Positions 27,593 to 36,974 of a DNA stretch of 64,000 nucleotides are shown here, one piece after another. This stretch comes from Asaccharospora irregularis DSM 2635 (lineage in GTDB: Bacteria; Bacillota; Clostridia; Peptostreptococcales; Peptostreptococcaceae). Both the position numbers and the translations under genes were made by a program. The notes under the pieces are model-generated. The model had not been told where the DNA came from. It did no database searches and saw only the letters and a program-made list of their open reading frames with translations. Each line of letters begins with the position of its first letter. Within the stretch, counting starts at the first letter, position 1. The stretch spans positions 22,356 to 86,355 of the forward strand of contig NZ_FQWX01000008.1 in the NCBI RefSeq assembly GCF_900129815.1, given 5' to 3'.

Positions 27593-27940
27593 ATGATAAA
27601 TAGAAAAAATGAATTATTAGTAGAAGAAAAGGAAAATGTTAGATTAGGTAAGGGTAAAGTTATATTTGAGAAAATAGTAAAACAAGAAGATCTTAGAGGC
27701 AAAGGGAAGTTATTTAGTAAAATAACAATTTTACCAGGCAGCTCAATAGGTATGCATGACCATACTGATGATTTTGAAGTTTATTACATATTAAAAGGAA
27801 AGGCAAAAGTATTTGATAATGGGGAGTATGTCGAAGTAAACGAGGGAGATGTAGTATATACTGCGGATGGTCAAAAACATAATATAGAAAATATAGGGCA
27901 AGACAACTTAGAATTTATAGCATTAGTATTAAATGATTAA
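27593..27940 (+). CDS. Cupin domain protein
   Basis: A 115-residue single-domain cupin. The two cupin motifs are visible: GMHDHTDDFEVYYILKGKAKV (H, H, E and G positions intact) and EGDVVYTADGQKHNIEN. They indicate a metal-binding beta-barrel, and the substrate is unknown. The start is ATG 27593, six bases after GGAGGGG; the TTG at 27578 overlaps that site. It is a single gene, convergent with the EIIC gene via a shared terminator. Confidence 0.88.
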   Translation: MINRKNELLVEEKENVRLGKGKVIFEKIVKQEDLRGKGKLFSKITILPGSSIGMHDHTDDFEVYYILKGKAKVFDNGEYVEVNEGDVVYTADGQKHNIENIGQDNLEFIALVLND

Positions 27941-27944
27941 CATT

Positions 27945-27997
27945 AAAAAAGGGATAGCTAATAGTCTTTTAGTAGTTTATTAGCTATCCTTTTAAAA
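27945..27997. terminator. Bidirectional terminator
   Basis: AAAAGGGATAGCTAATA pairs with TATTAGCTATCCTTTT around a 12-base loop, placed between convergent genes. Confidence 0.88.
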
Positions 27998-28021
27998 TGT
28001 TGTTTACCTGGATTACTTTTT

Positions 28022-29071
28022 TTATATATCTATTTTTAGATCACCGGGCTTTATAAGTCCTTTTTTTCTCATAAATTCAGATATAATAAGAGTTACTACT
28101 ATAGGGAGTACAAAGTGAAGAAGTATGATACCTATCCACATAGAAGGCCCACCTTTGTCAGCAGCTTGCATAGCAGTAATTGTTCCAAATTGTCCAACTA
28201 ACCCACTAGACCCCATACCGGATCCTATAGGTATATTTTCCATTTTAAATACAGAGGTAGAAATTGGACCTAGTACAAAAGAAGCAAGAGTAGGTGGAAT
28301 CCATATTTTATAATTCTTAATTATATTAGGCATTTGTAGCATGGATGTACCAAGTCCTTGGGCAAAAAGTCCTCCGACTCCATTTTCTCTAAAACTCATA
28401 ACTGCAAATCCAATCATTTGACAACAACAGCCGACTGTTGCTGCTCCACCAGCAAGTCCACCTAGACTAAGCATCATACATATGGCAGCACTACTTATAG
28501 GAAGTGTAAGTGCAATACCTACCAAAGTAGATACAAGTGCACCCATTATTATAGGTTGCATTTCAGTAGCTTGCATTATTAGAGTCCCAAAGTAAGTCAT
28601 AAATTTTGCAACTACTGGTCCTACTAGTTGAGCAACAATTACACCGACTAAAATTGTGACTGCTGGAGTTATCAATATATCTACCTTTGTCTCTTTTGAT
28701 ATAAGCTTTCCGAATTCTACAGCAAAAATTGTTGCAATAAATGCTCCTACAGGACCACCTAATTCATTTCCACAAGCTCCAACAAGGGCACATGAAAATA
28801 TTACAAGAGGTGGCGCTTGAAGACCGTACGCAATAGCAACAGCAATTGCTGGGCCAGTGACTTGTTTTGCTAAAGGGCTTATTACGTCAGTAAAAAGAAC
28901 TATGCCAAATTTATCTCCTATTGTATTAAAAATAGTCCCTATTAATAAAGAAGCAAAAAGTCCAAGAGCCATATATCCTAGGGCATCAATCAAATATCTT
29001 TGTACTGATATTTCGATATTTTTTTTCTGTATAAAAGATTTGAAGTTTGTATTCTTATTTGCTTTATTCAA
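28022..29071 (-). CDS. PTS-type EIIC membrane protein (PTS_EIIC_2 family)
   Basis: A 349-residue polytopic membrane protein with about nine helices and many Gly/Ala-rich segments (GACGNELGGPVGAFIATIF, GGLAGGAATVGCCCQMIGF, PIGSGMGSSGLVGQFGT). It fits the stand-alone EIIC-like PTS_EIIC_2 family. No EIIA or EIIB genes are adjacent, so sugar phosphotransfer is uncertain, and its substrate is unknown. The start ATG follows TAAGGAGGATTACAAA on the minus strand. A CCC cysteine cluster in the middle is unusual. Confidence 0.78.
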   Translation of the reverse strand: MNKANKNTNFKSFIQKKNIEISVQRYLIDALGYMALGLFASLLIGTIFNTIGDKFGIVLFTDVISPLAKQVTGPAIAVAIAYGLQAPPLVIFSCALVGACGNELGGPVGAFIATIFAVEFGKLISKETKVDILITPAVTILVGVIVAQLVGPVVAKFMTYFGTLIMQATEMQPIIMGALVSTLVGIALTLPISSAAICMMLSLGGLAGGAATVGCCCQMIGFAVMSFRENGVGGLFAQGLGTSMLQMPNIIKNYKIWIPPTLASFVLGPISTSVFKMENIPIGSGMGSSGLVGQFGTITAMQAADKGGPSMWIGIILLHFVLPIVVTLIISEFMRKKGLIKPGDLKIDI

Positions 29072-29420
29072 TTTTGTAATCCTCCTTAAAGATTATAAAT
29101 TATCCATAACTTATTATATATCTTTTCAGCTGACAAGACAAACTATAAATATTAAAAAGCTATAATATTAATAAAACTTATTATAGTTTTAAATTTCAAA
29201 TTAATGGTTTATAATTAGAGTAAAGAATTAATTATGGGGACTGTCTGTTTAGGCGGTCTCTTCAAATATAAATTAGGTTTATAAAGTAAAAAAACATGTA
29301 ATATTGTGAACAAGTTCAAGAATAAATTTAACTAATAACATTATTAAGAGAGAAATAATAGAATTTTTATATAGATAGTTTTTTAGCTATACACTAAATG
29401 GATTGGAAGGGAGTGGATAT
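29072..29420. other. Divergent intergenic region
   Basis: About 350 bases between the EIIC gene (-) and the Ig-like protein gene (+). A weak imperfect dyad around GGGGACTGTCTGTTTAGGCGGTC (29237-29260 region) is the only GC-richer element. No gene was found. Confidence 0.45.
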
Positions 29421-30953
29421 ATGATTAATTTAAAAAATAATAAGCACAAGACAATCTTTGTAATAATATCTATTCCAATACTATTTATTGCCCAATACTA
29501 TCTTTTTAAATTTGGTGTGCTAAGACCAATGGTAAAAGGTGCAGAAATTAAAATAGTTGGAGGGGAGTATGTAAAAGATATTGACAAATATGTTGTAAAA
29601 CTTAATGATACAGTGACCCTGTCTACAGGAAATTATCTAAAGATCCCATCATATGCACAAGATGCGAATATATGGTTTAATGTACTAGATGACACAGGTG
29701 TATTAAAGATAGAGGGAAACAAAATGACTGCACTAAAAGAGGGGTTCTCATCTATAGGTATAATGAAGAATTCTAGAGTTATAAAGAAGGCAGCGATAAA
29801 GGTTGTAGATCCAAAAGTTCAAAATCTAGAAATGAATATAGATGGGGACTTAGAATATGTTGGGGATAAAGCTACAATAGATAGTGTGGTAGAGGTTGAT
29901 TATAAAAAATTCCAGGACACATATAAAGTATCATTTGAAAGTAGTGATGAAGATGTATTAAGAGTAGAGGGAAATAAAATAAAGGCAGTAGGAGTTGGAA
30001 CTGCAACCCTAAGTGCTAATTCAGGTGGGAAAAAGATATACTCCAAGTTTAGGATTAATGCATGGGTTTCAGATATAGATATAAATAGAAATTTGGAGAT
30101 AGAAATAGGTCAAACTCAAAACTTAAATCCAGAGATAAAGACTTCACCTAGGGGACTTAAACATCCTAAGATTAGATATGAGTTTTTAGAGCGAAAATTG
30201 CCAGTAGCTAGAGCTTTAAGTATAAATGAAGACGGAACTATGGTAGGACTTAGGGAAGGAAAGGAAACTATAAAAATAATTTGTGGAAATAAATCCAAGC
30301 TTGTGAAGGTAAATGTAGTAGAAGATTCAATAACAAACAACAAGGTCCAAAATTTAGAGTACACATACGATATAGTGGATAATAAACTTATAGTTACACT
30401 TAAATGGGATTATTTAAATGGCGTATACGACTACGATGTATATATGAAAAACAATTTAATTAATAGAAATAAATTCTCAAAGATTAAATCAGTAACTATT
30501 GATAAAGATGATATTGACAAGTCTAGAAAAATCAAGACTACTATAGAAATTGATTTGGATGGTAATAAGTCTGCAAATATAGATATATATGTAGTAGGAA
30601 AGACTAAAGTAGGGACTACAAAACCTAGTAATGTAGTAAATATAAAAATTGGTGATAGTAATCCAGGTTATATAGATGATATGAAGGTAGAAGGTTTGAC
30701 TGCAAATATAGATTTAGAAAACAACATCGTAAACATTGTATGGGATGATATAGAAAAATATAATTGTACCTACAATATTTATGTGAGAAACAACTCAAAA
30801 GGAGAAAGTAACTTTAGCTTATATAGACAGGGTATACAAGGCAATGAATGTACAATAGGTATACCAGAAGGAGAGTTAAACTTAGATGTTTATGTTGTAG
30901 CTATATACAATGGAAGTAGCTCACAAAATAGTAATATTATAAATATAAGATAG
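29421..30953 (+). CDS. Membrane-anchored Ig-like domain surface protein
   Basis: A 510-residue protein with an uncleaved N-terminal anchor (about residues 13-33) and an all-beta extracellular part. Repeated Big_2-like segments end in patterns such as VLKIEGNKMTALKEGFSSIG, VLRVEGNKIKAVGVGTATLSA and SINEDGTMVGLREGKETIKI. The last 200 residues look like fibronectin type III-like folds. It is probably a cell-surface structural or adhesive protein. The start is ATG 29421 after GGAAGGGAGTGG; the TTG 29403 is upstream of that site. A small gene follows 62 bases downstream. Confidence 0.8.
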   Translation: MINLKNNKHKTIFVIISIPILFIAQYYLFKFGVLRPMVKGAEIKIVGGEYVKDIDKYVVKLNDTVTLSTGNYLKIPSYAQDANIWFNVLDDTGVLKIEGNKMTALKEGFSSIGIMKNSRVIKKAAIKVVDPKVQNLEMNIDGDLEYVGDKATIDSVVEVDYKKFQDTYKVSFESSDEDVLRVEGNKIKAVGVGTATLSANSGGKKIYSKFRINAWVSDIDINRNLEIEIGQTQNLNPEIKTSPRGLKHPKIRYEFLERKLPVARALSINEDGTMVGLREGKETIKIICGNKSKLVKVNVVEDSITNNKVQNLEYTYDIVDNKLIVTLKWDYLNGVYDYDVYMKNNLINRNKFSKIKSVTIDKDDIDKSRKIKTTIEIDLDGNKSANIDIYVVGKTKVGTTKPSNVVNIKIGDSNPGYIDDMKVEGLTANIDLENNIVNIVWDDIEKYNCTYNIYVRNNSKGESNFSLYRQGIQGNECTIGIPEGELNLDVYVVAIYNGSSSQNSNIINIR

Positions 30954-31015
30954 AATAATATCATCCTTAAAGACATATATTTTAGAAATTTATATATGTT
31001 TAAGGAGAGGTTATT

Positions 31016-31222
31016 TTGGAGAGAAGATATAAAAGAATAAATGATGCATCAAAAGAATTATCAGAAGAGGCATTCAGGGCATATACGGGCAAGAAAGATT
31101 ATAAAAGGGCAATCGAGATTTATTATTTACTAGCCGAATCTATCTGTGTTCCAAAGGAAATATCAAATTTCTCTAAAAATATGCTTGGAAAACTCAGTAA
31201 ACAAATTAAAGAAAAGTCTTAA
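31016..31222 (+). CDS. Small protein of unknown function
   Basis: A 68-residue basic, helical protein (segments KELSEEAFRAYTGKKDYKRAIEIYYLLAESI) reminiscent of a short TPR-like helix pair. The start is TTG 31016 after TAAGGAGAGG, a strong ribosome site. It lies 62 bases after the Ig-like protein gene and before a good terminator, so the two may form one unit. No family is recognised. Confidence 0.65.
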   Translation: MERRYKRINDASKELSEEAFRAYTGKKDYKRAIEIYYLLAESICVPKEISNFSKNMLGKLSKQIKEKS

Positions 31223-31223
31223 T

Positions 31224-31264
31224 CTAAAATCTCGTACTCAACAAGTTGGGTACGAGATTTTATT
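31224..31264 (+). terminator. Terminator after the small gene
   Basis: AAAATCTCGTAC and CAAC pair with GTTG and GTACGAGATTTT, followed by ATT. Confidence 0.9.
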
Positions 31265-31338
31265 AGTTATCATAAGTTTTATTAATCATATATACATTAG
31301 GTGAATTATGGAATTCAGGAGGTGTTAACATAAGTTAA

Positions 31339-31914
31339 GAGGCAATAGTAAAATACAAAGGTGACATATTGAAACTAGAAAATGAACTCAGTGTCTCAGT
31401 AGAGATAATGAGTCCTGCTTATGCCATAATAGTGTCTACTAATAAAGAGAGTATAGAACAGTTAAAAAATTATACTGAAATAGAGGAAATAGAAGAGCCA
31501 TTTACACTTGAAGCGCAAGACGTAACATCCTCTTATTATTCAAGATAGGTGCGTATAGCGACAAGACAAATAGTATATGGATAGGATCGTCGAAGGGATG
31601 CAATGAAGAAAATGCATAAAACCGGATATAGTAGCCCCTGGAGTAAATATAATTTCAACATATATAAATTCAACATACAATACAGCAACAGGGACAGGGG
31701 TGAGTAGTTCGATAGTTTCAGGTGCTTTGGCTCTAATAATGGAGTATCTGGTTAATGAGTCTGAAATACCTAGGATATCTTTGTTTGACGAAGTACTTAA
31801 GACATATTTAATGCTTGGAGCAACAAAAAATTCAATATATATCCGAACAATTTTCAAGGTTATAGTGTTTTAAATTTAAAAAATACAATTCAAGAAATTG
31901 CAGATAATTTATAG
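31339..31914 (+). pseudogene. Decayed subtilisin-like (S8, Csp-type) serine protease
   Basis: Two pieces of one S8 protease remain. The first (31339-31548, no start codon, ends at TAG) encodes a Csp-type prodomain: [19 protein letters not shown] and [13 protein letters not shown]. The second (about 31624-31914) encodes the catalytic-serine region: [14 protein letters not shown], then [21 protein letters not shown]. Its end [19 protein letters not shown] needs a frameshift near 31840. The catalytic Asp and His region between the pieces is deleted. Related clostridial proteases act in spore germination. Confidence 0.82.
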
Positions 31915-32002
31915 TATTAGCTAAAATATTAAATTATATAACATGAATTTAATTAAAAAAAAAGCTAAAACTATTACAAAAGAAAAAGGAGAGGTGATTA
32001 GT

Positions 32003-32197
32003 TTGGATAAGGAAAAATCAAAAGCTTTAAATGGTAAGTCTAATAGAAGATTAAATTTAAAGGATTCAGTAGACAGAAATACTAATGCTGCTTGGGCAGA
32101 TATAGAAAAGCTTAGACCGATAACTAATGTATCAGTTCCTTCTTTAGAAAATGTAAAGAATGCTAAAGAGTGGGTAGACAATGGAAGCAAACTGTAA
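32003..32197 (+). CDS. DUF3787 family small protein
   Basis: A 64-residue basic protein with the core N-A-A-W-A-D-I-E-K followed by RPITNVSVPSLENVKNAKEWVDN, matching the small clostridial DUF3787 family of unknown function. The start chosen is TTG 32003, because AAAGGAGAGGTG lies six bases upstream. An upstream ATG at 31943 in the same frame has no ribosome site. It sits directly after the decayed protease gene. Confidence 0.75.
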   Translation: MDKEKSKALNGKSNRRLNLKDSVDRNTNAAWADIEKLRPITNVSVPSLENVKNAKEWVDNGSKL

Positions 32198-32294
32198 GTA
32201 ATCATTGGAAATACTGTATTCTAGGTTATAAAACAACAAAATATACCTTTATTTTGGCCCAGAAGTTGACATTATGTTGGTTTCTAATAATATT

Positions 32295-32345
32295 TTAAAA
32301 GGAGCTTTAGTCAATAGTTTTATATTGATTAAAGCTCCTTTATAT
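32295..32345. terminator. Bidirectional terminator
   Basis: AAAAGGAGCTTTA and TCAATA pair with ATTGA and TAAAGCTCCTTT, between the DUF3787 gene (+) and the LysM-like gene (-). Confidence 0.88.
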
Positions 32346-32379
32346 TTAATAAAATATTTAACAATTAAAATAAATAGGA

Positions 32380-32775
32380 TTATTTGGTAGGTATTACGAC
32401 ATACTCACCTGACTTAATCTCATATGATTCAGATACTATTCCAGGGTTCTCCTTAACTATAACTTTTCTAAAGTCATCTATGTCATCAATATCAGAATTA
32501 TAACTTTTAATAATTTCATCCAGAGTTTCATTTGGAGAAATTAAATGCTTGGTAAAGTATCTGTCTTTCATAACTTTTTTGTATGTTCTTTTGTAGGGTA
32601 CTTCTGCAAGATTTGATATAGCAGGTACATTATCAACTAGGTAGTCAAAAGAACTATCCAAGCATGTAATATAATTATATACCCCCTTTCTCACAACAGA
32701 GGGAATAGAGTCACCCTTATCAGCAGAAGGGCCTATAAATGAAAGAATAAGGAGAAATATAAGTATATATTTCAT
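32380..32775 (-). CDS. Exported LysM-like protein
   Basis: A 131-residue protein with an N-terminal hydrophobic export signal (MKYILIFLLILSFIGPSA). Its C-terminal region of about 55 residues (HLISPNETLDEIIKSYNSDIDDID...ENPGI...IKSGEYVVIPTK) has the LysM pattern with a typical VVIPTK end. It probably binds peptidoglycan. Two AAGGAGGTTTTAA sequences lie in tandem before the ATG; the nearer one has ideal spacing. It is a single gene facing the DUF3787 gene across a terminator. Confidence 0.78.
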   Translation of the reverse strand: MKYILIFLLILSFIGPSADKGDSIPSVVRKGVYNYITCLDSSFDYLVDNVPAISNLAEVPYKRTYKKVMKDRYFTKHLISPNETLDEIIKSYNSDIDDIDDFRKVIVKENPGIVSESYEIKSGEYVVIPTK

Positions 32776-32952
32776 ATTAAAACCTCCTTTTAAAACCTCC
32801 TTAGGTACATTTTATTTATAATAATGTAGATATAGGATATATAACATGTGTTTATATATTATTATTGAGTAAAAAGTAAAACTTTAAACAAAAAAATTAG
32901 TTTAGTTGTATATATAATCAATCCAAATTGACTTAATGTATTAAATAAAATG

Positions 32953-32981
32953 TTGACTAAAATTTTATAAGTTGGTATAAT
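32953..32981 (+). promoter_or_regulatory. asnS promoter
   Basis: TTGACT (32953-32958), a 17-base spacer and TATAAT (32976-32981). It gives a transcript start near 32988, upstream of the T-box leader. Confidence 0.75.
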
Positions 32982-33009
32982 CTTTTTAAATAATGGATAT
33001 AATTTATAT

Positions 33010-33268
33010 AGTAAATACTATGAAGAGAAGAGTAAATATATATAGAAGTCGCAGCGAGTTGAGGATGGTGTAAGCTCAATACGGAATTTATATTGAAGAA
33101 CATCTCGGAGTTTCTAACCGAAAGCTTTTTAGTTAGTAGATTTAGACGGTGGGTCCCGTTATAGACTGATAAGCATAGCTTACTAAGAGGTCATTTTTGA
33201 CAATTAGGGTGGTACCGCGATAGTTATAACCTTTCGTCCCTTTATATGGGATGAAGGGTTTTTTTTAT
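33010..33268 (+). promoter_or_regulatory. T-box leader specific for Asn
   Basis: The T-box sequence AGGGTGGTACCGCG is at 33206-33219. Stem I elements AGTTGAGGATGGTG and CATCTCGGAG are present, and the specifier codon AAC (33099-33101) in GAAGAACATC reads asparagine. A terminator (AACCTTTCGTCCC with GGGATGAAGGGTT, then a T tract) spans about 33228-33268. Uncharged tRNA-Asn would prevent termination and raise asnS expression. Confidence 0.95.
33228..33268 (+). terminator. T-box-controlled terminator
   Basis: AACCTTTCGTCCC pairs with GGGATGAAGGGTT, followed by TTTTTTATT. The 5' arm region competes with the T-box antiterminator. Confidence 0.88.
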
Positions 33269-33301
33269 TATATAAAAATAAATTTATAATAGGAGGAAAA
33301 A

Positions 33302-34699
33302 ATGCAAAAAGAATTTATAATAGTAAAAGATCTATATAAAAGCAAAGAAGAGTACATAGGAAAGACAGTAAAGGTAGCGGGTTGGATAAGAACATCTAGA
33401 AGTTCTAAAAATTTTGGGTTTATAGAGTTAAATGATGGAAGTTTCTTTAAAAACATGCAAATAGTATTTGATGAAAAATTAGATAATTTTAAGGATATAA
33501 GTAAATTACCAATAAGTTCGTCAATATTAGTAGAAGGTGAACTAGTATCTACTGAGGGGGCTAAACAGCCAGTAGAGATACATGCTAAAAGCATAGTAGT
33601 AGAAGGAACATCAGATAATTCATATCCACTTCAAAAGAAAAGACATACTCTTGAGTATTTAAGAACTATAGCTCACTTAAGACCGAGAAGTAATACTTTT
33701 TCAGCTGTATTTAGAGTAAGAAGTATAGCTGCATATGCTATACATAAATTTTTCCAAGATAGAAACTTTGTATACGCACATTCACCAATAATAACAGGAA
33801 GTGACTGTGAAGGTGCAGGTGAAATGTTTAGATTAACAACTATGGATTTAAACAATATTCCAAAAACAGAAGATGGAAAAATAGATTATTCTCAGGACTT
33901 TTTTGGTAAAGAGGCGAATTTAACAGTTAGTGGGCAATTAAATGCTGAGATAATGGCTCTTGCTTTTAGAAATGTTTACACATTTGGGCCAACATTTAGA
34001 GCTGAAAACTCATATACAGGAAGACATGCTTCTGAGTTCTGGATGATAGAACCTGAGATAGTGTTTGCAGATCTTGAAGATAATATGGAACTTGCAGAGG
34101 ATATGATAAAATATGTTATAAGCTACGTTCTTGAAAATGCTCCAGAAGAAATGGAATTTTTCAATAATTTTATAGATAAAGGGCTTTTAGAGAGATTAAA
34201 CAAAATAGTAAACTCTGATTTTGTAAGAATAACTTACACTAAAGCTGTAGAATTGTTAATTGAATCAGGACAAGAGTTTGAATATCCTGTTGAATGGGGA
34301 TGTGACCTTCAAACTGAACACGAGAGATATATAACAGAAAAAATATATAACTCTCCAGTATTTGTTACAGATTATCCAAAAGATATAAAGGCATTCTATA
34401 TGAGAATGAATGAAGATGGAAAAACTGTTAGAGCTATGGACTTATTAGTTCCTGGTGTAGGAGAAATAGTAGGTGGATCTCAAAGGGAAGAAAGAGAAGA
34501 TGTATTATTAGAAAGAATAAAAGAAATGAACCTAAATGAAGAAGACTATTGGTGGTACTTAGAACTTAGAAAATATGGAACTGCCACTCATTCAGGTTTT
34601 GGTCTTGGATTTGAAAGAATAATAATGTACATGACTGGAATGTCTAATATAAGAGACGTAATACCATTCCCAAGAACACCTAAGAATGCTGAATTCTAA
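33302..34699 (+). CDS. asnS: Asparaginyl-tRNA synthetase
   Basis: A 465-residue class IIb aminoacyl-tRNA synthetase: an N-terminal OB-fold anticodon domain ([24 protein letters not shown]) and a catalytic core with motif 2 [20 protein letters not shown] and motif 3 [15 protein letters not shown]. Elements [12 protein letters not shown] and the length fit AsnRS rather than AspRS, and this agrees with the AAC specifier of its T-box. The start ATG follows TAGGAGGAAAAA. It is a single gene with a terminator downstream. Confidence 0.96.
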   Translation: MQKEFIIVKDLYKSKEEYIGKTVKVAGWIRTSRSSKNFGFIELNDGSFFKNMQIVFDEKLDNFKDISKLPISSSILVEGELVSTEGAKQPVEIHAKSIVVEGTSDNSYPLQKKRHTLEYLRTIAHLRPRSNTFSAVFRVRSIAAYAIHKFFQDRNFVYAHSPIITGSDCEGAGEMFRLTTMDLNNIPKTEDGKIDYSQDFFGKEANLTVSGQLNAEIMALAFRNVYTFGPTFRAENSYTGRHASEFWMIEPEIVFADLEDNMELAEDMIKYVISYVLENAPEEMEFFNNFIDKGLLERLNKIVNSDFVRITYTKAVELLIESGQEFEYPVEWGCDLQTEHERYITEKIYNSPVFVTDYPKDIKAFYMRMNEDGKTVRAMDLLVPGVGEIVGGSQREEREDVLLERIKEMNLNEEDYWWYLELRKYGTATHSGFGLGFERIIMYMTGMSNIRDVIPFPRTPKNAEF

Positions 34700-34721
34700 A
34701 AAATTAAAGATATATTTATAT

Positions 34722-34766
34722 AAAAATAAAGGTGAGTAGATTTCTGCTCACCTTTATTTTGTTTTT
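34722..34766 (+). terminator. asnS terminator
   Basis: AAATAAAGGTGAG pairs with CTCACCTTTATTT, followed by TGTTTTT. Confidence 0.9.
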
Positions 34767-34821
34767 GGCTATAAATATTTAATTATGAATAAGTTAATTT
34801 TATTATATTTTAAAAAAAAGG

Positions 34822-34876
34822 TTGCATTATCAAAATGATAATTCTATAATGTATTTATAATTATCATTTTGATAAT
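34822..34876 (+). promoter_or_regulatory. Promoter and paired operators of the amino-acid ABC operon
   Basis: The promoter is TTGCAT (34822-34827), 17 bases, TATAAT (34845-34850). Operators ATTATCAAAATGATAAT (34826-34842) and ATTATCATTTTGATAAT (34860-34876) are 34 bases apart. One lies between -35 and -10, the other over the first transcribed bases. The arrangement suggests repression by a dimeric regulator. Confidence 0.75.
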
Positions 34877-34904
34877 AGAAATATATAGAAAGGTGGTGAG
34901 AGAA

Positions 34905-35564
34905 ATAAACTTAGATATCATTATAGAATATATCCCACTCTATATTCAGGCGGCAGGTCTTACGCTAAGGTTAGGAATGGGGGGAATTTTGCTTGCATTA
35001 ATAGTTGGATTTTTATCTAGTCTAAGTCAGTACTACAAAACTCCTTTAATAAACGGTGTGTTCAAGGCTTATACTGAGGTATCTAGAAATACTCCAATGT
35101 TAATACAGTTATTCTTTATTTATTATGGGTTACCGAAGCTAGGTATAAAAGTTTCTCCAGAGGTGTGTGCCATATTTGGGTTGGGATTTTTAGGTGGAGG
35201 TTACTTTTCAGAGGCATTTAGAGGAGGTTTAGATTCAGTAAGTAAGTCGCAAATAGATGCTGGAAAAAGTATAGGTCTTACTAGATTTCAGATTATGAAA
35301 TACGTGATTTTTCCACAAGCTCTAGCAGTATCTATTCCTAATATAGGGGCTAATATAATATTTTTACTTAAGGAGACATCAATTTTTAGTGTAATAGCAA
35401 TTGCAGATCTTACCCATTTAGCAAAGGATCTCATTGGAATTTACTATAATACCAACGAGGCGTTATTTTTACTTGTAGTATCATATCTCATAATTTTATT
35501 GCCATTAGCTATTATTACTACATTTTTAGAAAGAAAGTTGAGGTATGCAGGTTATGGGGTATGA
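34905..35564 (+). CDS. Amino-acid ABC transporter permease, first subunit
   Basis: A 219-residue inner-membrane permease of the polar amino acid family, beginning NLDIIIEYIPLYIQAAGLTLRLG and containing the EAA loop IDAGKSIGLTRFQIMKYVIFPQA. Start choice is unusual. The only well-placed ribosome site, AAGGTGGTGA (34890-34899), points to an ATA codon at 34905. In-frame GTG codons at 34893 and 34896 lie inside that site, and the TTG at 34869 lies in the operator. It is the first gene of a four-gene operon and overlaps the second permease by 20 bases. Confidence 0.9.
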   Translation: MNLDIIIEYIPLYIQAAGLTLRLGMGGILLALIVGFLSSLSQYYKTPLINGVFKAYTEVSRNTPMLIQLFFIYYGLPKLGIKVSPEVCAIFGLGFLGGGYFSEAFRGGLDSVSKSQIDAGKSIGLTRFQIMKYVIFPQALAVSIPNIGANIIFLLKETSIFSVIAIADLTHLAKDLIGIYYNTNEALFLLVVSYLIILLPLAIITTFLERKLRYAGYGV

Positions 35565-36222
35565 GGTTTTATTTAATGGGAAAAATATGGAAAGAATATT
35601 GGTTGGACTTGGTGTTACTTTAGAAATTGCAGTTTTTTCAGTTTTAATATCAATGATAGTAGGGACTATTTTTGGAGTTATAATGTCTAGTAAAAATAGA
35701 TTAGTAGTACTCATAGGAAGGATATACATCGAAACAATTCGCATAATTCCGATTTTGGTTTGGTTATTTATATTTTATTTTGGACTAACAAAATTAATAG
35801 GAGTTCATATTGATTCATTTATTATCTCTGTAGTTGTATTTTCTATGTGGGGTGTAGCTGAGATGGGTGATATTGTAAGAGGAGCTATTACATCTATACC
35901 AAAGCATCAAATTGAAAGTGGAAGGGCAATTGGACTTAGAGATATCCAAATATATATGTATATAATAATCCCACAGTCGATTAAAAGAATGATACCTTCA
36001 GCAATTAATCTTACTACTAGAATGATAAAAACTACATCGCTAGTAGCTTTAATAGGTGTCATAGAGGTATTAAAAGTAGGGCAACAGATAATAGAATCAT
36101 CTCTTTTTAATAATCCAAGTGCTCCTCTTTGGGTGTATGCTTTTATTTCGGGTTTGTATTTTATTATTTGTTTTCCAGTGTCGACGTTATCAAAAAAACT
36201 TGAAACTAGGTGGGGTGATTAA
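35545..36222 (+). CDS. Amino-acid ABC transporter permease, second subunit
   Basis: A 225-residue permease of the same family as its neighbour, with TM segments and the EAA loop [27 protein letters not shown]. It likely pairs with the upstream permease as a heterodimer. The start ATG 35545 lies inside the end of the first permease gene (ATG 35554 is an alternative), so translation is coupled. The ATPase gene starts two bases after its stop. Confidence 0.92.
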   Translation: MQVMGYEVLFNGKNMERILVGLGVTLEIAVFSVLISMIVGTIFGVIMSSKNRLVVLIGRIYIETIRIIPILVWLFIFYFGLTKLIGVHIDSFIISVVVFSMWGVAEMGDIVRGAITSIPKHQIESGRAIGLRDIQIYMYIIIPQSIKRMIPSAINLTTRMIKTTSLVALIGVIEVLKVGQQIIESSLFNNPSAPLWVYAFISGLYFIICFPVSTLSKKLETRWGD

Positions 36223-36224
36223 TT

Positions 36225-36962
36225 ATGGAAACAGAGGTTATTAAAATTGAAAATCTAAAGAAAAATTATAATGACACTGAGGTTTTAAAAGGAGTGTCAC
36301 TTGATATTAATAGAGGAGAGGTTATTGTAATATTAGGTCCATCTGGATGTGGGAAGAGCACATTGCTTAGATGTATAAATGGATTAGAGGAATTTCAGCA
36401 TGGGACCATTAAGTTTAATGGTGAAGTTATGGGTACAAAAGATACTCAGTGGTATTTGCTTAGACAAAAAATAGGTATGGTATTTCAGAGTTATGAGTTA
36501 TTTCCTCATATGACTATCTTGGATAATATAATGCTAGGACCTTTAAAGTCACAAAAACGTGATAAAGATGATGTTAAGGCTCAGGCAAAGGGATTATTAA
36601 AAAGAGTTGGATTGGAGCATAGAGCAAATTCATTTCCAAGGGAATTATCTGGAGGACAAAAGCAAAGAGTTGCTATTGTTAGAGCTTTATGTATGAATCC
36701 AGAAATTATTTTGTTTGATGAAGTAACTGCAGCTCTAGATCCGGAAATGGTTAGGGAGGTTTTAGATGTAATATTAGAACTCTCTAATCAAGGAATGACA
36801 ATGGCTATTGTAACACATGAAATGAAGTTTGCAGAGGCTGTTGCCGATAGGATTATTTTTATTGATGATGGTGTTATCGTTGAGGAAAATACACCAAAAG
36901 AATTTTTCAAAAACCCTAAGACAAATAGGGCAAAAGATTTTTTAAATATTTTTAATTTTTAA
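36225..36962 (+). CDS. Amino-acid ABC transporter ATP-binding protein
   Basis: A 245-residue ATPase with Walker [10 protein letters not shown], a Q-loop in [13 protein letters not shown], signature LSGGQKQRV, Walker [13 protein letters not shown] and H-loop VTHE. It powers uptake by the two upstream permeases. The start ATG follows AGGTGGGGTGATTAATT. It is strongly similar in pattern to GlnQ/HisP-type proteins. It is in an operon with the binding protein 12 bases downstream. Confidence 0.95.
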   Translation: METEVIKIENLKKNYNDTEVLKGVSLDINRGEVIVILGPSGCGKSTLLRCINGLEEFQHGTIKFNGEVMGTKDTQWYLLRQKIGMVFQSYELFPHMTILDNIMLGPLKSQKRDKDDVKAQAKGLLKRVGLEHRANSFPRELSGGQKQRVAIVRALCMNPEIILFDEVTAALDPEMVREVLDVILELSNQGMTMAIVTHEMKFAEAVADRIIFIDDGVIVEENTPKEFFKNPKTNRAKDFLNIFNF

Positions 36963-36974
36963 TGGGAGGATTAT

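Noticed and set aside
34869..34904. TTG start at 34869 for the ABC permease
   Set aside because: It lies inside the second operator about 12 bases after the likely transcription start and has no ribosome site.
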